Shown here: piece after piece, positions 49,601-61,100 of the stretch
How the letters are laid out: the number at the start of each line of letters is the position of its first letter
Numbering within the stretch: the first letter of the stretch is position 1
Position numbers and translations under genes: made by a program
The notes under the pieces: model-generated
Told to the model about the DNA's origin: nothing
What the model saw: the letters and a program-made list of their open reading frames with translations, nothing else
The model's database searches: none
From: Drosophila pseudoobscura
Lineage: Eukaryota > Arthropoda > Insecta > Diptera > Drosophilidae
Reading direction: 5' to 3'
NCBI RefSeq assembly: GCF_009870125.1
Contig: NC_046681.1
Span: 13,963,001-14,027,000, forward strand
DNA: 64,000 nucleotides

Positions 49601-52066
49601 TACTCGTAATGCAAATGACGCACAGGTTGTGGGCTCTGGAAATGGGATTACCTTGATTACCCATCAGGGAGCCCATCAGCTGCAATGGGCATGTCATTTA
49701 CGGGTGGAGTGAGACTTGAGAATACTCTACTCTGAAGAGAGGTGATATCGTTGATGAACGTTCCTTCAGGGCACAAAATGTGCCCTTTCACTTATGGGAA
49801 TCTTGCACAGTCTCCTGTAGAAGAGATGTGGAATAGTCTCCTAATGGAACAGGGGCTTAAGAGGTAGCTAACGATGGTAGAAGGAACAAAACTAGGATAT
49901 TAGGAAAACTTTCATTATGGAAACAGAATTAAAAGTAGCCTTTCCCTTATGAAACATTTGTACAGCGAATCAATGCCATTTCCATCATTCCGATTGGAAT
50001 AATGATAGATGTACGAGTACTCTCTAAAACCCCTAAGGCTACAGACCACTTATAATCCTTTATTAAAAGAGTAATTGCTGTTCGTTTGGAGCCCATCAAC
50101 TTTCACTACCTTTCACCTGCTATCTTATCACCTGCTTGGGGGATGATTTTCCCCAACATGGCGCTATATATTTTTAGATCTACATATATCTCGTATATTA
50201 TTCCAACGCCTTTTAGTTGGGGTTGGGGACTATTTATGGTGTTGTTTTTTTGTATTTTTTTGGGGCTCTTTGTTGTACTCCACTGACCCCCCGAAGCAAT
50301 GTCCGATGAAGGTCTTTATCTGCATGATATTTCAGCCGCAAACAAATACGAGTATCACACGTCTGTACGTGCAAATGCAGATGCAGATGCAGATGGGCAG
50401 ATACGTGTCCGGGCTATGCGAACATGCAGCAGACAGACAGAACCAAGGGTTAAAAGGTGATGCAACATCTTTTGGATGTCGGTCAAGTAATTACGGCCAA
50501 GGCGATCACTCAAAGTGGGCCACTTTCCCGCTCATTAGAAAGCAATCAAGGGCAAAAAGTCTCTGTGGTGGCGGTGACACATTTCTATGGGTATTTGTTT
50601 AGAGATTCACTTTATCAGGCCACAAAAAGTGTTCAGAGTGTCTCTGGGTTATGGGAAAGTGTCGTAATGTTTGATGTCTCTGTTGACTTGAAATCTCTGG
50701 GGAGATAGGGAGCTAGATCTCTGGTAACAGAGATAGAGATACTCGTATGCATAAGAAGTATCTAGGCATCCCCTAGAACTAAATCCCTGTACCATTACGT
50801 TACGAACTTCACATTGATTCTCTGCAAAAAGTTCCCATAAGTGAAAGGACACGTTCGATTTGAATGACATGAACAGGGGACCATAAGATACGAGTTCTTC
50901 TGGATGGATTGCGATGAAATACAGACCATTTTCTACTGGTTCTGGTCTCTGAAAAGCAGATTTTGATCTTGAGATCATCTTCAAATGATATTATTTTCTT
51001 GACTTATTCCCCTATTTCCCCTAGAGGATACTCGGTGCGACATTTATTGATTCGGTGTAGAAATTAGTCATAAGCGAAAGGACACACATTTCACGAGGAA
51101 CTCTAGATGGTTTTCGATGGAAACGTTCCGCTGTACAAAGTTCCCCTAAGTGAAAGGATACAATTTCCCTCTATCTATCGATACTTTTAAGTTAAATACA
51201 AAATCAAACCCTAAAAACAGGTGATTTAATGCACTTGTGGCCTGCAAAAAGGATCCTACTGGTCTTATTTCTCCGTTACCTAAAATAAACCCATCCAAAT
51301 AGAGTTCTACTCTCTAAGAAACCCCTGTATCTATCTGCCATCAATATCTTATACATCTTAAGCTCTTCTTTGAGCTATAAGTTCTCCTTTCACTCACCTG
51401 CTCGACATTTTGCTTCTGCAAACGTGAACCAAAACCCAATTTCTTGTACGCTGGAGTATGGCCAGCTGCCTGGGTGTTGAATGTTGGCTCCAAAGTGGCT
51501 TCCGGCAGCTTCTGGTAGTGCTGCAGTAGGATGGATGGGGATGCACCCTTGGAACGCATATTCAGTTCGTTGCTGCCACACGATTGTGGCTGCGGCTGCG
51601 GCTGTGGCTGTGTGGGAGAGGACTTGACCTGCACGGCCTCATAGAACTCGCCGTCGCCGTGGCTCCGATAACTCCCCTGGAGGCAGCTGAAGCCTCCCCA
51701 GTCCGAAGAAGTCTGTAGATTGGAATACAGGGGAGTATTGCTGGGGTTTTCCGTTTGGGATGATGCTGCGGCTGAGGACTTGCCACCACTCTGGTGGCAC
51801 TTGAGGTGGTCGTAGCCGTTGAGGAGTTCACTTTTGATGAACTTTTCGATGAACTGGCTGGGCGATTTGCCGCTCAGGTGCGAGAAGAACTTGCCCCCAG
51901 TGTCGCTGAGGCTGCTGGTGGATCTGCGATGCTGAGTGGCAGCTGCGGCCCCCTTCTTATGGGGCAGGCTGTTGCTCTTCGAGGGTTCTGCTGTCGCTTG
52001 ATGATCTGCTGCGGCTGGTGCGGGCTGTAGTCCATAGATTTGGGAGCTGCTCAGCAAACCGAACAT
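46660..52066 (-). CDS. large coiled-coil protein of unknown function
   Basis: Exons: 51398-52066, 48837-49383 and 46660-48770 (stop TAG), joined in phase (0, then 1), total 1108 residues. Start ATG at 52066 (MFGLLSSSQIYGLQ). Exon 1 is low complexity except GGKFFSHLSGKSPSQFIEKFIKSEL. Residues about 270-352 form a strong coiled coil rich in Arg, Lys, Glu and Leu (QLHRELAKEKRRRTEEL ... RDSEICRLMRQNRALRKRLED). A single CX2C (CQNC) follows near residue 383. The rest is acidic, Ser-rich and probably disordered, with a poly-Gln run near 48443-48470 and a conserved-looking end (FEKFIEGSGL). It may be a scaffold or cytoskeletal protein; that is a guess. The 66-nt intron at 48771-48836 is in frame and stop-free. 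The gene is convergent with centrin. Confidence 0.82.
49384..51397 (-). other. intron 1 of the coiled-coil gene with a repeated motif
   Basis: A 2014-nt GT-AG intron (CAG|GTGAGT ... CCACAG). No exon was seen in it. It carries at least five dispersed copies, in both orientations, of a motif like TTCCCATAAGTGAAAGGACA. Confidence 0.6.
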
Positions 52067-52116
52067 ATTGATTGGGGCAAGGATCTGTGGGCTGTCGGGG
52101 TTCCTGCTGGTTCCTG

Positions 52117-52152
52117 CTACTGGGCGTGCGGCAATGACTGCTTCACGGCCAT
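52117..52152 (-). CDS. upstream ORF in the coiled-coil gene leader
   Basis: An 11-codon frame (MAVKQSLPHAQ, stop TAG) ends 51 nt before the main start at 52066. Its ATG context (AAGACATGG) is strong. It counts only if this DNA is in the mature 5' UTR, which cannot be proven here. Confidence 0.35.
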   Translation of the reverse strand: MAVKQSLPHAQ

Positions 52153-55100
52153 GTCTTTTTGTTGTTTTTAGAGAGCGCTGAAACGAGATATGAAATATTA
52201 TTTGATATTCGGAGAAAGATGGAAATAATCATAAAACAAAATATTATGCAAATGGCTTGCAATTATTCCAACTCGTAATCCCAAGCAATTTCTTTTGTAG
52301 AAACTAGTTGCACATTCAATCTGTGAGATACACACGTAACCCGTCAGATACATTCATTCGTCTGCATATTCGTAATCATTTCAACAATTAAACCGCATCG
52401 TACGAGTATCATGTCTCGAATGATTAGACGATCAACGATTTTGCAATCCATTAAGTTGTCACAGACATTTTTCACTCATGTTTATTTCTCTTTATTTATT
52501 GCTTTTTTCTTTTGTAATTTTACTTTGATTATTTCGGATTTGATTAAGATGGGAATTTCGACACTAAAAAATGGATTAAATGGACATTTAACAAGGGGGA
52601 AAATTGGGAATTACGATATATCTAAGTATATTAAAGGAAGAGAAAATAAGAATATTAAATAATCTATGGAATACATGCATTTAAGCCAGAAATTGATTTA
52701 TTTATAATATATTCAGGAGATAAATTCAGGATTAGGCTATTGGCACCCCAAAATGTTCTTTCTGAGCTTAGTTTGACCTACAGAAAGGTCAGAAAGATAA
52801 AGTTAGGGGTCAACAAACCCCAGAAGGCACTTGGGCACCCACCTCACACCAGTAAATATTCTGCAAGAATTCTTCGACTTGATTCATAGACAAATAGAAG
52901 CACTTATCCCCTGCCCTGCCTTCCTAGATCCCCAAAAATATATAGAAAAAATTCTATAATATCCACCAAAACATCATTCATTAACAAATTTGATATTTTA
53001 TGGCTTCCCAATAAATTTCCCCACTCGAGTGTCGCCCCATTGCACGTCTTGTAACCTTCCATTTGGACATTAAACGATTATAAATACAAACAGAAACACA
53101 AACGAACATTTTCCGCTGACAGATTGAGCCATCAATATGACTTACGAGTATGTGTTGCCATTGCTCTGACGTATGTTTTCGGGGCTTCGGTTCCACACAT
53201 CGTTGAATTTTTGATTTGCTTTTTTTATGGTCCCTAATTAAATTTACGAACCAGCCAGCCATCGATACGTCGATCGATTTTTAGGCTGCATTTTCGGTTT
53301 TTCTCTTATCTTCGGAGGGGGGCAGTGGAGGGGGCTTGGTGGTGTCCCCCTTTTGTTGTCGCCTTTTTTTCCACATTAATTTACAACAATAGCTCATTTA
53401 TTTATTAATTTTCAAACAAGCTGAAAATTGGTGGCAGACCATGGGGCAAACGACCTTGAATGTGGGCGGAGTGGGGGTGTGTGGGGGTCTGGTCGAAGGT
53501 TCTTTCTTTCTTTCTTGATTTATTTCATTCGTTGCATCAGACACTTCCGGAACACACACATTATGACAGGCGTCGAAAGAGAGTTACATTTCGAAGGGAT
53601 TATTTCATATATTATATGATTTCTCCTACAACTTGAGTAAGATGGGGCGGGGGTTCTCTTGGGGGCAGCGGAGCAGACCACTCTGTCGACCTCGTTACGC
53701 TACAGAAAAAACAGAAACTTTTTTGCTTGCTTTATGGGCTGTAAAGTGGTTAAAAATGCTTTAAAATGGCTAAAAAACATGGTTAAAAATGGCAATTAAA
53801 AAGGAAAACCAACGCAAACAGCAAAACAACGAAAACAAAAATGAAGTCGAAGTCGAAGCTATTTAGCTTTAGCTTTTCCTACCATTTTCATTTGATTTTC
53901 ATTTGTTTCTCTGCGTTTTCTGCGCGTGCTTGAAACTAATTAAAGCAACAAAGAGCCTCCTCATTCACGGCTGATGATGATGATGCAGCAGCAGTGCAAT
54001 CCGCATAAAGAAAATTTCAATTCAAACACAAACCAAAACACACATAAGGCATTTCCAAATTAAGTTAAAAGTTAAAGCCATAATCATGCCACAAGTAGCA
54101 AAACCATAACAACAGCAGCACTCTTTCCTTTTCTCTCTCTCCCTCTGTTGTTGGGAAAGTTTGTTGGGAAATTCATGGGAGTGACTTATGAATATCATCG
54201 CACTACACTCAATTAGGGATTGGATCTGATGTCTAGACAGAGCTTGTGGCCCTCCAAATATGTGTTCTTCTACTTAAATGATATAGGACTGTCCCCTAAG
54301 AAATTTGACATATTTTATTATAGGTACATAATATAAGAGTCTTCTGCAGGTAATTTATAGTTTACCTGATTAAAAAAACTACATAGAACTCTTCTCCCAG
54401 TAATTGAGAGATTATTGGATAGACAAAACGTAAGAATATGCATATAAGGTGCTTAGAAAAACTCTCTTCTCGATTTTATAATTTGAGACACTCCCTCCAT
54501 TCGAGTATCTGATTTTGATAATAAAAAAATCTTCAAGAAATGTATTTTGAAAATGATATTTAGTAGGCGTCTCCTCTATGTAAATAGTTGTGTTTATGAT
54601 AGCCTCATGATACTACAGAACTCTTATACCTCTCTTGGAAATGACCAAGAACCTTTAATAAAAGTGTTTTGGAAATGAAATAGGACCGTTCCCTATTTAT
54701 TCTATGACATTTTATGATAAGCAGATGATAAAATAGTAATTTAGAGTCTTGTAAAGGTCAAAACACACTAAAAACCACAAGAATCTGAATAAATTATTTT
54801 GTCAAAAAGAAATGTTATCCTTTGTTATGATGTACCCAAAAATTTTGAAGTTTTTATTGTTATCCAAAGCTATAAAGACCCTTGTGAGCCTTTTACGTTT
54901 CATGCTTAAATATAAAAACATAATTTTTGATAGTTTTAGTACTCTTCTTTCAACAACAACAAATTCTTTCAACATTTTATTCAACAAAAAAAAATTAAAC
55001 CCTTAAAAACTGCCTTTTAAGCTGAACTTTTAATTAAAAACAATGTTTTTTCCATTAAACGTATATAAAAACTTTGTTTTTCAATGGCTTTTGCACTCTT

Positions 55101-58100
55101 CTATCCAACATCTAGATTTGAATCCCACAAAACTCTATACTAAATCACAAATTGCCATCGAAGACATCGATTTTGTTCGTTCAGCCTATTCTAATTATCC
55201 ATCAATTGATTGGCAAATCCATAAACCAATTATCTTAAACGAGAAATCAAAGCCAGAGACAGAGACGAGATCGGCGACTGCTTTTGTGTGGACATGTGTC
55301 CATTTGTTGGCCCCTTTTATGCTGTTTGTTGGCCATCTAATCATTTGTCTAACTAGATTTTACCATATTCGCTTTATAAATATTTCATATCGACTCGGTA
55401 TCGATCGTTTCTCGTTCCTCTCCGTTCGAGATTTATTATAAATTCGAATCTCCCCAGTCCCGGGCAGCCAATGGAACCGAACGATCGCTGCTCCACTCCG
55501 ATCTCTGGCTCCGATGACAGAGCTCTGGCTCTGAAACAGTCTAAGCCCCGGCCTAGAGACTAAACAAATTTGTCTTAATTGGCCAAGACGAATTGCTGTT
55601 GCTGCCTTTTTAGGCTCGAAACGGGGCTCGGACCAGGTCCGCCTTACCCGGCCAGTGGGCCCACCCCGAGCGTCGCCTCTGGCATTGGAAAATATTGGAA
55701 AAAATGCCTTTGCTTTGAAATATTAAAATCTCGTTAATGCCGCAGATCTCTTGGATTAACTAAAATAAATAGAGGGAAAGGTAGCGCCCACTAGGGAACG
55801 CCTCTCTGCCACCCATCCCATCCATAAGCCCAAACATTTGTCGCAGATTTAATTTCCGGAGAGCAATGGGCATACGAACAGGTACAGGTACAATCACAGG
55901 CCCTACCTTCCACCTTTTGTTCCCTTGATCCTCGACTGCCGCTGCTGCTGTCGTCTCCTGCTGTTTTTGCGGATAAAAAGTGTCTCTAAAGGTCTCTAGC
56001 CCGAGGCTAGGGATCCTTGGGAGAGTGAAATATGTGGCTAATCTATCAAATTGTTTGTGTTTTTAGTTGGTCAGGGTATTCCGGGAATGGTTTCTAAGGG
56101 GGAAAAACTAAAGAAGAAAACTAAAGAAGATCTCAGATAAATAGGCATAGCTGTTACGGGTGTAGATCTTTCTTTTAAATCAAGTTCCTGCGATCTTAGA
56201 TAAAGAAATCTTAAATGTTAAGTGGGAGAAGGTTCCCTCGATCTGGAATGATTTCTTAATCCAAAGAGCTCTTCTATGCAGACCAACGCGGATTCTTTAT
56301 AGACTACAGGCCAAAAAGTACAAATATAAGGCTTTTAAATACATTTATATTTAAGTCAATGTAAATTATATTTAAGTGGAATATTTTTTTATTTAAAACC
56401 CGTATTTATTTGAAATATGAGCGTGTGTTTTTTTTACTATGTGATTATTCTGAGTATATAAGAATGGCAGTAGATACATATATGTTTGCTGATAAAGGAG
56501 TGGATCTACCTTTACTGATATTTTATATCTTATTTTCAGATTAAAGGGGAATATTTTCCAGATCTTCAATGATCTTTCAGCTAAATCCTTATTCTCTTAT
56601 TCCATCAGGAAATAAAAGCGAATTCTTAGGGAAAACTTTAAAAATGTTTCCCTAATTTAGAATTCAATTTCTGAAACCCTTTAGACCTCCTCTGATTCAT
56701 CAATAAACATAAACTAAAACACTTAATGGATGGACCTGTACCTGGCCGCAATTCCAAATGCTAATCCCACATGGCCACCTACACGACCCGTAGAGTGCAC
56801 CCGCATCCATCGATTGCCTCCAGCTGTGCATTGGATACAAAAAAAGAGGGAAAAAAGTGAAAGGAGAAGGCTAATCTGTGGAACAGGGTCTCGTCTCGTC
56901 TCGTTTCGTCTCGTCTCGCGTCTCTGGTGTGACACTTTGTCGCCCTTTAGGGACGTGCCATTGCCTCAACAGCTTGGACTTAAGACATGCCACACGGGGG
57001 GGCAGAGGCAGGAGGCAGGAGGCAGAACCTGTGGAACTGTTACAATTTTCTAGCCAAAAATCGCTCGCCTTGGGTGGTGTCTGTCTCAGAATAGATATGG
57101 ATGTGGATATGGATTCTTGACAGGTTCAAAGTGTGTGGAAATTAATCAAAAAGTAAAGAAAAGCCGAGAGAAAAGGAAAGCTGTGCGGAGGAGGGATCAT
57201 AGAACAAAGGGACACCGCACCGAGCCGGGGCATTGCATAAATACGAGCATGTCTTGGGAAAAGGACATTCCACTGATAACAGTCGAAGGAAGGGAACCAT
57301 CGCTACCTGTCTGAAGATGTGACCTTTGCGATCTACTGCTCTACAGAGTGCAACTGTAGGATCTATAGGAAACCCTCTTTTAATGCAGTTCGTTTCATGG
57401 GATCTACCTGTACAATTTCCGATAAAGAATCTCCGGTTTCCACTGTGGCATCTTCAAGGTTCCTCGGGACTGGTGTGTGCGTTGGACATTAATTAGTGGC
57501 CCATTGAGGTGGCATTTGACATATTCCCTCAATGAAATCCTAGTCCAAGAATGTAAACGACTTCTCAGATCAAACGATCAGCGAATGTAAACGATCTCAA
57601 ACAACAATCTTAATGAGGCAACCAGAACTATCGTCGAGGAACCCTCCTCGAACAAAAGGGAACCAAACATCTATGCGGGAGTCGGAGGTGGTTCGAAAAG
57701 AGAAAGAACTGTCCATAGAAAATGATGCAATGAACCAACGGTAAATGTTATGGAAATGGGTCAAAACTCTGTAGATGGTCAATTAAATTGTCAGCTTTTC
57801 AAGAATTCCATCGATCTTTTTCTTCTTTTTTTCTGGCGTGTGGAAGGGGGGCGTTGACAAATGATCTCCCCCAACATTTGACCTGATTTTTGGAGCAGAG
57901 CAGTACATAGACTGAGAGCGGTAGACCTGAGCATGAGAATGACTGTCCAGTGACAGGGCTCGCCCCCCCCAAAGGAAGCAAAACATTGGAGAGCCGAAGT
58001 GTAGATGCCCTGGAATTTATAGAAAACATGAAATCTGAATTTTTCGTGGAGGAAACTACCTTTTTTAGTGGTTGTTTTTGTATCTTATAAGACTTTCAGA

Positions 58101-61100
58101 GGGGTCTTTGAATGATCCTTAACAGATCTAGAATTACAGTTTCGAAACTTTATGGAATCATAGATCCCTTATCCCATAATACCCTCTTTATCCAAGGGTA
58201 TATGAAAAACAATGCAACACAAAAACACTTGGAAAAAGTACTTATATTTTTCTAGAGTTTTTCCACCTTCATTCCATCATCTTGCATAACGGTTTATGAC
58301 GCTTGACCGCTGACTGATTTTTACCAGAAAATCAGTTGAAAGAAAGCAGAGCGTCATAAAACTCTGGAGTGGAGTGCAGTGTTGTGCCCCTAATAAAAGA
58401 AGGAAGTCGTGTTGCATGCAACTCAAGATATGAGACATGAAGTGCGTTCGTACGGATCGGTGACACGTGCAGAGGGCGCACACCTCAAGAGAGAGAGAGA
58501 GAGAGAGAAAGAGAGGTGGCAGGGGCATAAAACTATTGACAATACCTTTGGCAAAACCTCGGGTAAAGTGTGAATGTGATTGTTAAACTACCTGTCACCC
58601 TCCCAGGCAGTCGGCTCTTTCGGGTCGGGGGTCTCTCCCTTCAAACACTCGAACACCCAAACACTCGAACGCCATTCAAATTACTTTCATTCAATCTGTG
58701 AATGTTTTGCACTGGGTTTCCTCTTTCTTTTCGCTGTTCGCTGTTCGCTTTCGTGATTGATTAGCGAAAGAGTCGTCACAGAGTCGCAGAGTTTCAGGTT
58801 TGACGCGTGTTTGTTTGACTAATGTCTTTGCTGGATAGTTTTCGAGGTATTGTATGGTGTGGCAGTGCTGTAAGCTCTCGTGTTACCTTGCTCACTTCCG
58901 CGTGTTTGGCGGGCTTCAACTTTGACTGCCACTGAAGCGGGGAATGGTTAGAAATAAATGGTACTGAATGGAGGTGGGTTCCCTTTAGTCATTGGCAAGG
59001 TTTCAGATCTCTATGGCTCCTTCTTTTGGGCGGGAAATCTTATATAATTTGTCATCTTTCGTAATGCCTGGCACCCCCTGGAGGTGTATGCTAAAAATGG
59101 GATTTTTCATTGAATTTGATTAGGCGGGATTTTTAGCAGGGGTTCTACTCAAGAACGTAGAATAATTTAAAGCAGCGGTGGGTCATTCTCAATCATTCTC
59201 TTGTGCGGCCGAGCCTGGCATCATTAGGGAGCAGTTGGGGGCAAGGAATGGCCACTGAAGGGTCCATTATAGAAGGAGTTCCATTAAAGAACCAAGAGTG
59301 ATGGAAAGTAATGAAAACCCCCATGTTCTTTCTTTGAATTCATGCCACAACTGAAAACTATATGCCATTCGTATATCCTCCTTAATGTTCCAAAAACAAT
59401 CTCTCTCTCTCCCTCTCATTTGTACTATATCTACCCGGAACTGTTGTGGCTGTCCGCTAAGTAGAGATTTTACTGCCGTTTCCGTTCGTTATGTAAACGT
59501 TTTTTTTACTGCAAAAAATCAGTTACCAAATCCCTGCCTCTTTGCCATTAAAGTGTGGTCTTTTTTTTTAGGAGGTCAGCCAACTGTAAGCAAGCTTTGA
59601 TTCTAGCCAGCACACATTCTACCTTCCACATTCCATATAACATATGTGTACTATACTGTACTGTATATAAATACAACATCATGGTGAATCGGTTTATGCC
59701 TTCTTTCCTTTGCTCTCTGCAAGAGCTCTCCTCTCTAATTGGATTAGAAGAAAGGGCGAACCGAACCGACAGAAACCCCCCAAAACAAAATGCGCGTAAT
59801 GCCCGTTGCTCTGCTGTGCCTCTGTGGATCTCTTGCGTACCATTCCGCCATCCGCCATCGTTGCTATTCTTTTTCTTTAATTTAATTAAAAGGTCAACAA
59901 ACCCTTGAACGAAACCCTTTTTTTGGTTGATGAAGAGCTCCGCTCTCAAGCGCTGAATGGATTTTTTGTTAATCATTTTACAATTAGTTGGGGGATTGAA
60001 AGGCAGAATGTTGTAGATCAAGTTTTTCGCATACTGCTGAGAGGCAGTATTCCATCCCCCCCAATCATGTGGATATTTTTTGATTATAGACGCCTTTCGA
60101 GAGGGCTATGCTCTTTTGAAAGGGTGCTAGAACTTTGGGAAGAACATTACTTGGTATAGATGTTCCTTTCTCTTTTAATTAAAGTATTTTCTGCGTATTT
60201 CTTAGTATTTTAAATCAGCCTACAATCATTCTATTCTATTCTATTAATCACTCAGATTAATATTTCAATACAAGTATTTTCTTCATTTTTCTGGTATTTC
60301 AAAAGTATTTCTAAATGGAAGATCTAATGGAGTCCTTATTAATAATCATTTTCAACATTTTTTTTTACTATTTTAAAGGAATCTATTGGTAAATATCCAC
60401 AAAGATTCACTGGAATATTTTGTATGCTAAATGGCTTTTAATCTTAAAATCGATCTATAACAGGAGTTTTTAGGTACCATTTCTTACAGAAAGATTATTT
60501 GGTTATCCCGAACAGATATTTTGCCGTATTTAAAAGATATTTAAAGCAGAATTTGCTATGATCTTGGAACTATTTGGTAAAACGTCTTAAAGAGAAAAGT
60601 GGAACCATAATCCAAGCTTTTCAAAAGAATAATTTCCTACAGCCAGGCTTTTTGAAACTATGGAAGGTATTACGTCGCTCAATACGAATTTTCTTTATAA
60701 TTTTATCTTTACGTTTAAAGAACTTTTTCCTCTATCCAAAAAAGTGTATCAAAATCTTCGTTCTCTACGCTTTCAGTCTCTTCAGCGGTCTCTTGATTCT
60801 ATTTTTTGTTTCTCTAAATTTAATTTGCATGTTTAAAAATCATTAATTTGCTTGCTATTAAAAACAATTTGGTAGCTGGCGAAATTTTTGTGTTACGCCG
60901 CTGCCGCCGCTTGCCGCCTGCGTGGAACGTTGTTTATTTCGGTTTTCTGTTTGGTGTTTTAGCAACAAATTAGCCAAAAAACGTAGCTGAAACTTGGCTA
61001 AAACTTGGCTCGAAGTTATTTGCATTTTTGTCTGCTGTTTTCTTCTTTCCATTGGTTAGTTTTTGTTGTTTTGGTTGGCTTTTAATGCAACTAACGGTAC

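Noticed and set aside
55043..55441. 132-codon frame on the + strand
   Set aside because: No recognisable domain, AT-driven composition and no splice partners; probably chance.
59548..60021. 157-codon frame on the minus strand
   Set aside because: No family resemblance and low-complexity lysine/phenylalanine runs from poly-A/T tracts.
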